DNA of 64,000 nucleotides from Bacteroides mediterraneensis (GCF_025993685.1 NZ_DAJPEN010000001.1:1054001-1118000), one strand, 5' to 3'. Shown: positions 35,534 to 45,513, numbered from the stretch's first letter. Notes: generated from the sequence alone by a model not told the origin. Program-made: numbers and translations.

Positions 35534-36628
35534 ATGAAAAAATTGATTTTTTATATAATGATGGCCTGCGGATTAGGTATGGGGTGCAGCAAGCAGGAAC
35601 CTGTATCGGTGAGCAATATTGAGGACTTGTCGGCGGCAAAGGGTTTCCGGGAACGCTTGTGCCAAGCGGAAAACGGATGGCTGGTGCGTTATTTCCCGCA
35701 AGTGGATAATTATTTGAATACGAATATCACCGAAAATATAAAGACGAACTATAACTCGTTGTATCCTGAAATCTTATCCCGCCGTCTGGGAGTGGGAGGC
35801 TATAATCTGTTTGTAAAGTTCCAACCCGACGGCACCCTGAAGATGCTGACGGATATCGCTTTCCGGCAGTCGGAGGCTGACCGAACGGAAATGGAGCGGA
35901 AAACCTATTATGCGCCGGAATTCAATCTGGAGGTGATGGAGGCAAACTATGAGATAAAGGTGGCGGAGGGATTGAACCTGATTTTGACGACGCCTACCAT
36001 GCTCGACCAGCTAAAAGGATTTGATGTCAATGTGGAAAACCGCTTCTCTCCGGTGCGGGTGGAGGAAGACAAAATCGTGTTGCGTACGGCAAACTATCTG
36101 GGGGAGGGTTCCGAATGGATAGAACTCACTCCTCTTGATTTTCCGATGGAGGAATGGAAGGAGCGGATGCAACGGCGGATTGACCGGAAAGAACAGTTCC
36201 GGAAACGCTCTTTTGCCACTGGCAACCAGAAATCGCGGCGTCCTTGTGTCCTGCAGATTCTGCTGACGGCCACCGGGGAGGTGGTGTATCAGAGCACCAT
36301 GGATTTTGGTTATACACTGATGGACGACCGCATGACTTATCATTATGGACATACGCGGGAGAATGGAGAACGGGTGGCCCGTTACGACCGTTTGCAGTAT
36401 GAGCTGTTCTATAAGAACGAGCAGCCGGAAAAGACGGTGGAAGGCTACGATGGCAGCACGTATTACACGGCGTTGGGGTCGGGATATATGGCCACTGAAG
36501 AGGGAGTCTTTTTCCTGCCCGGACTGAAGTTCAACGAGGAGGTCGTGTTTCAGGAGTTTGTAGAGAAAGGAAGTCGGGAATGGGAAGGAGTGGCAGGGCC
36601 TTATACCGCCCGAATAAAATTTAATTGA
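35534..36628 (+). CDS. DUF4302-like lipoprotein
   Basis: The 364-residue lipoprotein has the Cys in GLGMGCSKQ. The motif FRERLCQAENGWLVRYFPQ early in the mature protein and GGYNLFVKFQPDGTL after it are what I associate with DUF4302, a family found beside SusCD genes. The ATG at 35534 is chosen because the GTG frame start at 35516 overlaps the previous gene and the signal peptide begins with MKKLIFYI. Function is unknown, presumably surface ligand binding. Confidence 0.6.
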   Translation: MKKLIFYIMMACGLGMGCSKQEPVSVSNIEDLSAAKGFRERLCQAENGWLVRYFPQVDNYLNTNITENIKTNYNSLYPEILSRRLGVGGYNLFVKFQPDGTLKMLTDIAFRQSEADRTEMERKTYYAPEFNLEVMEANYEIKVAEGLNLILTTPTMLDQLKGFDVNVENRFSPVRVEEDKIVLRTANYLGEGSEWIELTPLDFPMEEWKERMQRRIDRKEQFRKRSFATGNQKSRRPCVLQILLTATGEVVYQSTMDFGYTLMDDRMTYHYGHTRENGERVARYDRLQYELFYKNEQPEKTVEGYDGSTYYTALGSGYMATEEGVFFLPGLKFNEEVVFQEFVEKGSREWEGVAGPYTARIKFN

Positions 36629-36636
36629 ATTGATAA

Positions 36637-37287
36637 ATGAAGAAACGTATGAAATATTATGTATGGGTAGGCATGGCCGTGCTGCTGGTTGGTTGTCAGA
36701 AAGAAACGGCGGAGATGCCGCCCGAAGATTACAGCAAGTTTATCTCCTTGAAGGAAGCCGACAAGCTGCCGTTGGAGCTGGGAGTACCTTTCAACTGTTT
36801 CCCGAAGCATCCGGGCGACTGGGGTGTTACTCCGTCGGACGAATTTCAGATGGAGGATAAGAATACTTATTCAATAGAGTTGAATTTCTATGCACGGGCA
36901 GACATTCACAACCGGCAGGACCCGACCAATCTGACGGCTATGGTGATTCAGTACTTGGACACTGATAATCGGCTGGTGGTCGATACGTTGTACGACGGGA
37001 AGAACTGCATTACTTCCCGGGAACGTAACGGAGTATTGTCTTTTTCCGGCAAGCAGGCGGACCGGAAATACACGATTGAAAAGAAAAGTGGCGACCTCTT
37101 CTATTTTGCCGTGTTCCTCAGTCCGTATGGAAGGGTGGATGTCTCTTCGGAATTCTATGTCAACGGAGATGCCGATGATACGTTCTACGGAATGCAGTAC
37201 GAGTATAGCCGGAACGCGGAATCCTTCCATATCACTGATTACGGGGTGGACTACCTGATTTATTCAAAAGCCATGTATTTACCTTAA
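36637..37287 (+). CDS. DUF4843-like lipoprotein
   Basis: The 216-residue lipoprotein has the Cys in LLVGCQKE. It has mostly beta-strand character, with VSSEFYVNGDADDTFYGM towards the C-terminus. By position (after a DUF4302-type gene) and size it fits the DUF4843 group, but I cannot verify this from motifs alone. It begins 8 bp after the previous stop. Confidence 0.45.
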   Translation: MKKRMKYYVWVGMAVLLVGCQKETAEMPPEDYSKFISLKEADKLPLELGVPFNCFPKHPGDWGVTPSDEFQMEDKNTYSIELNFYARADIHNRQDPTNLTAMVIQYLDTDNRLVVDTLYDGKNCITSRERNGVLSFSGKQADRKYTIEKKSGDLFYFAVFLSPYGRVDVSSEFYVNGDADDTFYGMQYEYSRNAESFHITDYGVDYLIYSKAMYLP

Positions 37288-37304
37288 CTTAAATAATTTA
37301 TCAA

Positions 37305-38429
37305 ATGAAAAAAATCACCTTATGGATTTGTATGGGGAGTGTAGTCTGTCTGCTCTCCGGTTGTGCGAAAAAAGAACTGGAAAGAATGACCGATTCAACC
37401 GAAGAGAAGAAGGAGGAGCTCCTGATGGAATATAAGTTTACTCAAAACGGAATTTCTACGGTCGACATTGGGGAGTCGAAGGAGATGATTCTGGCTTTCC
37501 GTCATTTCAACAATGCCATCAACAGCAAGACGCAGAGTAATTTCTCCAAACAGCTGGAGAACTACCGGAAGGTTATTGCCGGTGCACTTTCTCCAACGAA
37601 TGAAGCTCTTAGGTATCTGGTGGCCGACCGTATTTCCGGATTGACGGAACAGCTGTATGCGCTGGTGGGCAGTGAGGCGGTCAACCGGAAAGCGCAGCCG
37701 GGTGTATCGGGTACAGTGGCCGTGTCGAATGAAGAATCCAGGATGCTCGACGAAAGAGGGGTGGAACTGGGGCAAGTCATCCAGAAAGCCCTGATGGGTG
37801 CTTTGACACTGGACAAGGTCAATTATTTTCTGGAAAAGGCCCTGAAAGCAGACAATGCCTCGCCGATGGCCGGTAAGAACTATACGGAAATGGCGCATTA
37901 CTGGGACACGGCCTATGGCTATTTGGGCACGTTGGACGTAGACCCGAATCGGCTGGCTCCTTTGTTCCTGGCCAACTATATTGAAAAAGAGGCGGTGGGC
38001 ATGCAGGGACTGAGCGGCATCAATACGTCGGTCTATCAGGCTTTTTACAAGGGGCGGAAGGCCATTGGGGACAACAATCTGGAGGAAGTGCGGAAGCAGG
38101 CCGCTTTTATTCGTGGGCAGATGCTCAAGTTGTTTTCCTTGCGTACGGTTTATTATTTGCGGGAAAGCCAGACTTTTTTGGAACGGACGGTCTCGGTGCC
38201 GAGCGAAGGTTACTTCCATTCCATGGGAGAGGCACTTGGGTTTATCCTGGCCCTTCCGTTTGTGAAGGATGAGGCTGGAAAATCCCGAGTTACGTTGGAA
38301 CAGGCAGTCGCTCTTTATGACGGACTGATTCAGAATGAGACCGGTGTGTGGGAGAAGGAACGTCTCACCGGGGTGCATGAGGGTTCCATCAGTGCGGCCA
38401 TCGAAAAGGTACATCAGTATTTTAACTAA
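37305..38429 (+). CDS. DUF4856-like helical lipoprotein
   Basis: The 374-residue lipoprotein (Cys in LLSGCAKK) is mainly helical. EMAHYWDTAYGYLGTLD and the later FYKGRKAIGDNN are typical of DUF4856 proteins, which lie next to imelysin genes and have an imelysin-related helical pattern (my recollection). It directly precedes the imelysin-like gene by 19 bp. A role in binding metal or a metal complex at the outer membrane is inferred from that company. Confidence 0.55.
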   Translation: MKKITLWICMGSVVCLLSGCAKKELERMTDSTEEKKEELLMEYKFTQNGISTVDIGESKEMILAFRHFNNAINSKTQSNFSKQLENYRKVIAGALSPTNEALRYLVADRISGLTEQLYALVGSEAVNRKAQPGVSGTVAVSNEESRMLDERGVELGQVIQKALMGALTLDKVNYFLEKALKADNASPMAGKNYTEMAHYWDTAYGYLGTLDVDPNRLAPLFLANYIEKEAVGMQGLSGINTSVYQAFYKGRKAIGDNNLEEVRKQAAFIRGQMLKLFSLRTVYYLRESQTFLERTVSVPSEGYFHSMGEALGFILALPFVKDEAGKSRVTLEQAVALYDGLIQNETGVWEKERLTGVHEGSISAAIEKVHQYFN

Positions 38430-38448
38430 AAAAATGCATTGACCTGAC

Positions 38449-39594
38449 ATGAAGAATTATATATTGATTTTCCTTTTCTTGCTATGTGGCATGGTGGGTT
38501 TTACCTCGTGTGTGTACACCCCCATCAAAGGATACAATGGAAACTCCAAGATTGATCCGCAATACCTGGATTTCTGGTATCGGCAACAGATATTACCCGC
38601 CTATGCGGGCTATCTGGCCCAGGTGCAGCGTTTGGATGAAATAGCTGGAGAACTGGAGAAATATCCTGAAAAATTGGTGGAGCTGAAGCGGCAGTATGAG
38701 GCTGCTTTCCTGTCCTTGCAAGACTTGATTATTTTCGACCAGCCTTATTTCGTGGGAGAGCTTTATGGCTTGTACACGGTATCGGCCCGTTTCCCGGTGA
38801 ATAAAACACAATTGGAGGATGCGGTGCGGAATCGGTATTCGGCGGAGGCTTTGTCGGAACGGTTGGACCGTGGGGTCTTGTCGCCCAATGCCTTGGGCTA
38901 TGCGGCACTGGATTATTTACTGTATTCAGACCGTGTGGACTTGACGGGAGAGACGGGGAGAGAGTATCTGTCTTTCTTCCCGGTATTGACCCGGTTGTTG
39001 GTGAAGCAGGCTGAGGCGGTGTATGTGTCTTATGAGAAAGGTGGCGATAATTTTGTGCGCAACGATGATTTCTCCGTGGGCGGCAGCCTGAACGTGGTGC
39101 TCAACCTGCTGATGAGTAACTTTGAAGCCAATATCCGGACGGCCAAGGTCGGCATTCCGGTGGGTATTTATGGAGTCTCAGTCCATCAGCCGGAGCCGAT
39201 GACGGTGGAGGCTTATTACCATGGAGAGGGACTTTCCACCCGCCTGCTGGTTCAGTCTGTTCAGGCTTTCCAGCGTTTCTACGACGGTTATCCTTACGGA
39301 GCGTCGTCGGCCAAGAACGGAGCGCTTTCTTTTGCTACGATGTTGGGAGAGTACCTTCCTCCCTCCAAGAGAACGGAGATTCTGCAAAAAATGGAACAGG
39401 TGTTCACGGCACTGCATGCCGAGCTGGATGATGAGACTGCCGATCTGGCCCGGTTGGCTGAAACTCCGGAAGGAACGGAAAAACTGAAGCGGGTGTATGC
39501 GGAATTGCAGAAAGTGGTCGGAATCTTGAAAACGGAAGTCGTGTCGGCGTTGGGACTTACGGTGACGTACAGCGACGGCGAAGAGGGCGATTAA
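38449..39594 (+). CDS. Imelysin-like lipoprotein
   Basis: The 381-residue lipoprotein has the Cys in GFTSCVYTP. It has the two four-helix units of imelysin-family proteins and ends in ILKTEVVSALGLTVTYSDGEEGD, which matches the family C-terminus. The first-repeat signature GxHxxE of classical iron-binding imelysins is replaced by GYAALD (about residues 150-155), a variant seen in Bacteroidota imelysin-like proteins. Imelysins are iron-regulated envelope proteins. The next gene is a FecA-like receptor, supporting a metal-uptake role. Confidence 0.75.
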   Translation: MKNYILIFLFLLCGMVGFTSCVYTPIKGYNGNSKIDPQYLDFWYRQQILPAYAGYLAQVQRLDEIAGELEKYPEKLVELKRQYEAAFLSLQDLIIFDQPYFVGELYGLYTVSARFPVNKTQLEDAVRNRYSAEALSERLDRGVLSPNALGYAALDYLLYSDRVDLTGETGREYLSFFPVLTRLLVKQAEAVYVSYEKGGDNFVRNDDFSVGGSLNVVLNLLMSNFEANIRTAKVGIPVGIYGVSVHQPEPMTVEAYYHGEGLSTRLLVQSVQAFQRFYDGYPYGASSAKNGALSFATMLGEYLPPSKRTEILQKMEQVFTALHAELDDETADLARLAETPEGTEKLKRVYAELQKVVGILKTEVVSALGLTVTYSDGEEGD

Positions 39595-39607
39595 AAACGG
39601 AGGAAAG

Positions 39608-42121
39608 ATGAGAAAGATTTTATTGTGTATCATTTTATGTGGTGGAAGCATCGGGTGGGTTGTGCCGGGATTTTCTCAGTCGCTGCTGCATCTCTACGGC
39701 GACATCCAATGGGAAGAAAGGCAGGTGAAAGGACCTGTTTGTCTGGAAGTTTTCGGACTGGCGGGTAATCAGTCGGTACAGGTGCAGACCAATGAAAAAG
39801 GAACCGGGTATGCACTTACCGTGAAGCGTCCCGACTACACCTTCCTTTCGTTGATGTTCCGTCGCTGCGGACAGCCCGACAAGGTAGCTTACGTTAACGT
39901 ACAGCTGACGGAGAGTGATTCCGTGCGGTGCGACCTGTCTTTCCGCCCGCAGGAATATATGCTGGGTGAGGTACAGGTGAAGGGCAGTGCTTCCCGCAAG
40001 GAACAGGGGCAGCGTTTTATGCGGGATGTGGAGGAGGCCATGATTTTTGCCGGCAAAAAAAGCAATGTGACTTTGACGGAAAATATGCTGTTCAACAAAG
40101 CGGCCAACAATACCCGTCAGTTGTTCCGGAACGTGCCTGGCATCACGATTCAGGAAGGAAGTGAGGGCGGTCTGCAACTGAACATCGGTACCCGGGGACT
40201 GAACCCCAACCGTTCTTCCAATTTCAATATGCGGCAGAACGGCTACGACATCAGTGCCGACCCGTTGGGCTATCCGGAAAGTTATTACACCCCCAATGCC
40301 AACGACATTAAGGAGGTGCAGGTGTTTCGTGGGGCTTCGGCCTTGCAGTACGGCTCACAGTTTGGTGGGATGGTGAACTTCAAACTTTCGGAGCCTCCGG
40401 CCGACAAGAAAATGGAGGTACGGCAGCATGTGTCGTATGGCAGTTACGGCTTCCTGAGTTCTTATACCCGTCTGTCGGGTACACTGGGCAAATTTGCCTA
40501 CTACCTGTCGGGAACGGTCAAGAAGGGAAACGGCTGCCGTCCCAATGCCGACTTCAAAGGATACAGTGTACTGGGACAGTTCTTCTACCGGCCCAGTACG
40601 TATGAACTCTACAAGCTGGATGTGCTGAAATACCATTATCTGGAACACCAGCCCGGCGGACTGACCGACAAGATGTTTGCAGAGAATCCCTACCAAAGCA
40701 ACCGGGAACGCAACTGGTTCATGGTGGACTGGAACATCCTGTCGTTCAAGTATCGGAAAACCTTTGAGGAGAGTGGGGATGAAGTGAATTTCCATGCGGT
40801 CGGTTTGTATGCCCGCCGCTTTACGGTGGGATACCACACCAAGCGGGTCGGTTCGCCCGACCCTCAGAATGTAGAGCGGGACCTGCAGCGCGGTATCTTT
40901 GTCAACTGGAGCATGGAGGCCCGCTACTTGAAGCGATTCCGTCTTCCACGGTCGGAGGTGAAATCTTCGTGGGTGGTCGGCATGAAATACTATCAGGGGC
41001 GGAATACGGGGGAACAGGCTCCGGGCAGCCGGGGAAAAGACCCCGATTTCACGCCGGTGGAGCGGACCACGGATTTGTCGGACATGAACGGCAAGGTGGG
41101 GCTACATTCTTTCTACCGTTATCCCAACCTGAACCTGGCCTGCTTCAGTGAGGCTTCCCTCCGTCTGGGAGAGAAGTGGACCGTGGTGCCGGGGCTGCGT
41201 TTAGAGATTATCCGTACCGGAATCTTGGGAGAACTGTCACACTACCGCGTGGCGTACACCGACGGAACTCCCCAGCTGCAGAACGACGTGCTGAAAGACC
41301 GGGTGCATAAGAACCGTACCATCCTCCTGGCCGGAATTGCGGCCTCGTGCAAGTTGCCCCGTGCCGAGTTCTATGCCAACGCCACCCGGAATTACCGGGC
41401 CATTACGTTCAATGACATGCGTACCGTATCGCCTGGACTGGCCGTCAATCCCGACTTGAAGGATGAGTCGGGCTATTCCAGCGATGTGGGCATCCGTTCC
41501 CGCGGAAAGAGTTTGCTCAGTTATGATGTCAGTGCTTTCTTCCTCTACTACGGTAACCGTATCGGAGAGTACTATCGGGAAAATCCGGAGATGAAAGGCA
41601 CCTACCACCGTTATCGTGACAATGTGGGGAACGGTATCAGTTATGGGGTGGAAGGCACTTGTTCTGTCGACTTGTCTTCCTTTGCCTGGGTGATTCACGA
41701 AGATTTGAAGCCGGAAGTCTATGCCAGTGTGGCTGTGACCGGCTCCCGTTACCTGGGGCAGTCCCGGAAGCAGATAGAGTTTGTGCCGTTGTATAACCTG
41801 AAAGGAGGACTCAATGTGAGTTTCCGGCGCTTTTCGGCAGCCGTGCAGGTGAGCGGTTCCTCTTTCCAGTACACCGACGCTTCCAATGAACCGATGGACC
41901 CCAACGACGGAGTGTATGGTATCTATGGAGCTATCCCCGGTTTCTGTGTGGTCGATGCAAGTGTCAGCTACCAAGCCACCCGTTATGTGGGACTGGTACT
42001 CTCTTTGCAGAACATCGGGAACGAGATTTATATGACCCGCAGGGCTACAGGCTATCCGGGGCCGGGCATCATTCCCTCGGCTCCGTTCAACATGATGCTG
42101 ACTCTGGAATTACATTTTTAA
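39608..42121 (+). CDS. FecA-like TonB-dependent receptor
   Basis: The 837-residue receptor has a signal peptide (ending VPGFSQ), an Ig-like or carboxypeptidase-regulatory-like strand region and a TonB-box region YMLGEVQVKGSAS. The plug contains NVPGITIQEG, GTRGLNPNRSSNFNMRQNGY and DIKEVQVFRGASALQYGSQFGG, characteristic of FecA/siderophore receptors. The barrel ends in LTLELHF. It is a different architecture from the SusC receptor at the head of the same operon. The substrate is probably a ferric or other metal chelate. Confidence 0.88.
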   Translation: MRKILLCIILCGGSIGWVVPGFSQSLLHLYGDIQWEERQVKGPVCLEVFGLAGNQSVQVQTNEKGTGYALTVKRPDYTFLSLMFRRCGQPDKVAYVNVQLTESDSVRCDLSFRPQEYMLGEVQVKGSASRKEQGQRFMRDVEEAMIFAGKKSNVTLTENMLFNKAANNTRQLFRNVPGITIQEGSEGGLQLNIGTRGLNPNRSSNFNMRQNGYDISADPLGYPESYYTPNANDIKEVQVFRGASALQYGSQFGGMVNFKLSEPPADKKMEVRQHVSYGSYGFLSSYTRLSGTLGKFAYYLSGTVKKGNGCRPNADFKGYSVLGQFFYRPSTYELYKLDVLKYHYLEHQPGGLTDKMFAENPYQSNRERNWFMVDWNILSFKYRKTFEESGDEVNFHAVGLYARRFTVGYHTKRVGSPDPQNVERDLQRGIFVNWSMEARYLKRFRLPRSEVKSSWVVGMKYYQGRNTGEQAPGSRGKDPDFTPVERTTDLSDMNGKVGLHSFYRYPNLNLACFSEASLRLGEKWTVVPGLRLEIIRTGILGELSHYRVAYTDGTPQLQNDVLKDRVHKNRTILLAGIAASCKLPRAEFYANATRNYRAITFNDMRTVSPGLAVNPDLKDESGYSSDVGIRSRGKSLLSYDVSAFFLYYGNRIGEYYRENPEMKGTYHRYRDNVGNGISYGVEGTCSVDLSSFAWVIHEDLKPEVYASVAVTGSRYLGQSRKQIEFVPLYNLKGGLNVSFRRFSAAVQVSGSSFQYTDASNEPMDPNDGVYGIYGAIPGFCVVDASVSYQATRYVGLVLSLQNIGNEIYMTRRATGYPGPGIIPSAPFNMMLTLELHF

Positions 42122-42135
42122 ATTAATAATGAAAA

Positions 42136-43113
42136 ATGAATTGGATGGAATTATTTAAAGAAGCAGTCTGGCTGCCGGTGGCATATTTGTTCGACCCGGC
42201 ACGAAGAGTCTTTATCGGCTATCTTCTGATGTCCGGACTGATAGGGCTTTGCCTTTTTTATTTTGTACATGGAAAATCGTTTGCGGAAAGCTGGCGGGAA
42301 TTGTTTGCCAAGCGTAACTGGTGGAGCGGTTCAGCCCGTACGGACTACGGACTGTTTTTCATTGGTTTGTGCTTCAAGGCGGTATGCATCGTACCCTATT
42401 TGTCGGTCGGCTCCATGCTGGCCTACGCCTTGTCCATGCAGCTGACCGATTGGCTGGGGTCCCGTCCGGACGCTTCTTCCAGTCTGTGGGTGGCATTCTG
42501 CTATCCCGTGGCTTTGTTTCTCGTGAAAGACTTTTTTGTCTTTGTCACTCATTACTACCTGCACCGCAACCGCTATTTATGGGAGTTTCACAAGGTGCAT
42601 CATTCGGCCACGGTCATGAATCCGTTTACGCTTTATCGCATGCATCCCGTGGAGATTCTGTTGCAGAACCTGCAAGGAATGGCGGCTTTCGTGTTGGTGA
42701 CCGGACTTTTCTTTTATTTCAACAATCATCTGGTGGCCCGCGCCACCATCTGGGGTGTCAACTCGTTCAGTTTCCTGTTCTTCATGGCCGGTGCCAATCT
42801 CCGCCATTCTTCTGTGCCGTTGAAATATCCGCGGCGGCTGGAAGTGGTGTTGATGAGCCCTTATCAGCACCAGATTCATCACAGTGACGAGGCCCGGTTC
42901 TGCCATAGCAACTTCGGTTCCCGCCTGGCCATCTGGGATTACTGGTGCCGCACCTGGGTACGTTCTGCCGATTGTCCGGAAAAAGACCTGCACTTTGGTT
43001 TGCCGGGTCGGGGACTTCATGCTTCGAATACCATCGCCGGAAATTTGCTTTCTCCTTTCAAGGGATGTGTCGCTCTTCTTCGGGGTTCTGGTTGCCGGAT
43101 ACGGCGTAGGTAG
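42136..43113 (+). CDS. Fatty acid hydroxylase/sterol desaturase family membrane enzyme
   Basis: The 325-residue protein has four to five hydrophobic helices and the histidine boxes of the di-iron hydroxylase family: HYYLHR, EFHKVHHSA, HPVE, then SPYQHQIHHSDE and HSNFGSRLAIWDYW. Relatives oxidise fatty acids, sterols or alkyl lipids using iron and oxygen. It ends the SusC operon, 14 bp after the receptor gene. In an iron-uptake operon it could act on a lipid or ligand side chain; this is inference. Confidence 0.8.
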   Translation: MNWMELFKEAVWLPVAYLFDPARRVFIGYLLMSGLIGLCLFYFVHGKSFAESWRELFAKRNWWSGSARTDYGLFFIGLCFKAVCIVPYLSVGSMLAYALSMQLTDWLGSRPDASSSLWVAFCYPVALFLVKDFFVFVTHYYLHRNRYLWEFHKVHHSATVMNPFTLYRMHPVEILLQNLQGMAAFVLVTGLFFYFNNHLVARATIWGVNSFSFLFFMAGANLRHSSVPLKYPRRLEVVLMSPYQHQIHHSDEARFCHSNFGSRLAIWDYWCRTWVRSADCPEKDLHFGLPGRGLHASNTIAGNLLSPFKGCVALLRGSGCRIRRR

Positions 43114-43137
43114 GCAAAGTAGAAGAAGACCGGGAGT

Positions 43138-43175
43138 CCGTCATTGCTAAAAATAGTTCAATGGCGGGCTTTTTT
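43138..43175 (+). terminator. Terminator of the SusC/imelysin operon
   Basis: CCGTCATTG (43138-43146) pairs with CAATGGCGG (43159-43167, one G-T pair), followed by a T run at 43170-43175, 25 bp after the last gene. Confidence 0.75.
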
Positions 43176-43270
43176 ATGAGAATCTATTTGTCATTTCCAA
43201 AAAAGCTCTAATTTTACACGCCCAAGGCCGGCAGCCTGTTTGCCGACAAGATGCACCATGTTTGAATGTA

Positions 43271-44269
43271 ATGAACAAAAGTATGATGAAAAGCACTCTC
43301 CGTATGCTGCAATGCAGTGTCCTAAGTTTGATGTCGGTGTTGGCCGGATGCAACAGCGAGGTCTTTATTGATGAATTTTTGACGGATTGTCCGACTGTTT
43401 CCCTTTCGGAGGATGAGACAGACGTGACTGTCCGTTTCGAAACCGATAATTGGGAAATTGTGAGTTTGGATAATCTGCGGGAAGACTTGTCGGTGTTTGT
43501 CACCGACCTGGAAGGGAAAAACAGAAAATCGCTTCCGCTTGAAGAAGGCGAAACCGGTATTGTGCATTGCCGGAATTCCTTTCTGGATTTTCAGGTGGAA
43601 AAAAGGAACAGTCGCGAATTGCATCTGATTGCCGGAGAGAACCTTTATGACTGGCCGTTTGAGGCCGTAATCAGGGTAGGCAACCGTTACGAGGAAAAGA
43701 TGATTCAAATTTCTTTTGCACCGACAAGGAAATATCAGGTAGACAGTGTGGCATACGACTGGAGTCAGTTTTCTTTTTATGACAATATGTTGGAGCCGGT
43801 AGGCGAAATGGTAGTGAATACCTTGAACAGTACCCAGCCCGTGACAGTGTGTTTTTATCCCTACCGCAATTCAGTTCGTACAGTAGAATTTTACATGTGG
43901 AATAACAGTGAAAATATAGAGAGAGAAGCTGTACAGCAATTGTTGGAAGATTCTCTTTCCCAGATTGAGATTCCGGATGTGGTGAATGGCGTGCCAGGAT
44001 TATATGGCACGAAGGTGCCTTTCTGTGTTCAGGAGCAAAGACTGGATGCGGGACTGGATAAGAATCTGGGGGTTGTGAAGAAAGTGGAACCCGGTAGGAA
44101 AGTACGCTTGGAAGTCTTTACCGGAATGAAGAAGTATAATGTACCTTATAAGGTTTATCTTTCCAATTCGTTTACCGGAAAGAAAATGATATTTTCCGGG
44201 ACCCTTTCCAGTTCAACTCCGTTCGATTATTTGATAATACCTTTTGACATTACCAATGAAGATGAATAG
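43271..44269 (+). CDS. Lipoprotein of unknown function
   Basis: The 332-residue lipoprotein (Cys in VLAGCNSE) has two or three beta-sandwich-like repeats: the early CPTVSLSEDETDVTVRFETD resembles BACON-type Ig-like modules of Bacteroidetes. The ATG at 43271 is preferred over the upstream TTG at 43262. The 3' end overlaps the PagL-like gene, so the two are co-translated and probably work together at the outer membrane. Confidence 0.5.
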   Translation: MNKSMMKSTLRMLQCSVLSLMSVLAGCNSEVFIDEFLTDCPTVSLSEDETDVTVRFETDNWEIVSLDNLREDLSVFVTDLEGKNRKSLPLEEGETGIVHCRNSFLDFQVEKRNSRELHLIAGENLYDWPFEAVIRVGNRYEEKMIQISFAPTRKYQVDSVAYDWSQFSFYDNMLEPVGEMVVNTLNSTQPVTVCFYPYRNSVRTVEFYMWNNSENIEREAVQQLLEDSLSQIEIPDVVNGVPGLYGTKVPFCVQEQRLDAGLDKNLGVVKKVEPGRKVRLEVFTGMKKYNVPYKVYLSNSFTGKKMIFSGTLSSSTPFDYLIIPFDITNEDE

Positions 44270-45488
44270 ATTCACAGTCAGGATGTACGTAGGTGCAGCC
44301 TTGTGCACTTGCGCCCTGTCGTTGTATGCAGGCGACCGTGACAGCCTTTCCCATAAGATGGTACATGCGGTAGGCTTTGACCTGAAGCCGGCCTATGTGT
44401 TTCCTACCCATGAGTTTTTTGCCGGGAACAATGCGGCTTCTGCTCCCATTCGGAAAAACCTGTCGGTCAACCTGAAATACGGATTCAAGTTTGCCCCCGA
44501 TTCATATTTCGGCCGGATGTATCCTCATGCCCTGCAAGGTATCGGAGTGGGGTATCACACCTTTTCCAATTCGGCCGAAGTGGGGAATCCCTGGTCTGTT
44601 TATGTGTTCCAGACTTCCCGTATTGCGAGTATCACTCCTCGTTTGTCCTTTGATTATGAATGGAATTTCGGGGCCTCTTTCGGGTGGAAAAAGTTTGATG
44701 CCGAATCGAATCCCTACAACCGGGTGGTCGGCTCTAAGGTGAACGCTTATATTCATCTGGGATTTTTGTTGAACTGGCAGCTGGATGCGCAGACCAGTCT
44801 GCGGGCCGGGATTGCCGCTACCCATTTCTCGAACGGGAATACGGGCTATCCCAATGCGGGGGTAAATACGGTGGGAGCCACTATCGGCATCACCCGCTAT
44901 TTCGGTGGAAGCACTGAAGTGGAGCGTCCTGCGGCTTCGTCCTGTACCTTTCGTCGTCTGGCTTTCAAACCCTATCTCAGTTACGATTTGATTGTGTATG
45001 GCTCTACCCGGAAGAAAGGGGTGTTTCTGGAAGACGGTACCCCTATTCTGGTGCCCGGTTCCTTTGGCATTCTGGGGCTGAATTTTACACCGATGTATAA
45101 TTTCAGCCGCTATTTCCGGGCCGGTGTGTCATTGGATGCCCAGTACGATGAAAGTGCGAACATTTCCCGTCATATCGCCAACAGTGTGACAACTCCCGAT
45201 GCAGAGACCATCAAGTTCTATCGTCCTCCGTTCCGGGAACAGTTTGCCGTCGGACTTTCGTTGCGTGCTGAAATTGTGATGCCCATTTTTTCCATCAATC
45301 TGGGAATAGGGCGGAATGTCATTTGTCAGGGAGCTGACACCGACGCTTTTTATCAGGTATTGGCCTTGAAAACGGATATCACCAAGAACCTCTTCCTGCA
45401 TGTGGGCTACCAGCTTCGTGATTTCAAGGACCCCAACAATCTGATGCTGGGAGTAGGGTTCCGTTTCAATGCCAAAGGAAGGGAATAA
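44256..45488 (+). CDS. PagL-like acyloxyacyl hydrolase (lipid A deacylase)
   Basis: The 410-residue outer-membrane barrel protein has a signal peptide (about residues 1-25). The segment AGIAATHFSNGNTGYPN holds the His-x-Ser pair (His190, Ser192) of the PagL catalytic site and is followed by GVNTVGATIGITRYFG. PagL proteins remove the 3-O acyl chain from lipid A. It is longer than classical PagL (about 170 residues): a second barrel-like half follows after residue 230, as in Bacteroidetes members. The start overlaps the upstream lipoprotein gene. Confidence 0.7.
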   Translation: MKMNRFTVRMYVGAALCTCALSLYAGDRDSLSHKMVHAVGFDLKPAYVFPTHEFFAGNNAASAPIRKNLSVNLKYGFKFAPDSYFGRMYPHALQGIGVGYHTFSNSAEVGNPWSVYVFQTSRIASITPRLSFDYEWNFGASFGWKKFDAESNPYNRVVGSKVNAYIHLGFLLNWQLDAQTSLRAGIAATHFSNGNTGYPNAGVNTVGATIGITRYFGGSTEVERPAASSCTFRRLAFKPYLSYDLIVYGSTRKKGVFLEDGTPILVPGSFGILGLNFTPMYNFSRYFRAGVSLDAQYDESANISRHIANSVTTPDAETIKFYRPPFREQFAVGLSLRAEIVMPIFSINLGIGRNVICQGADTDAFYQVLALKTDITKNLFLHVGYQLRDFKDPNNLMLGVGFRFNAKGRE

Positions 45489-45513
45489 GGATTCCCTTCA
45501 CTTTGGAGATTGG

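Noticed and set aside
37395..38450. 351-codon minus-strand ORF
   Set aside because: Antisense shadow of the DUF4856-like lipoprotein gene.
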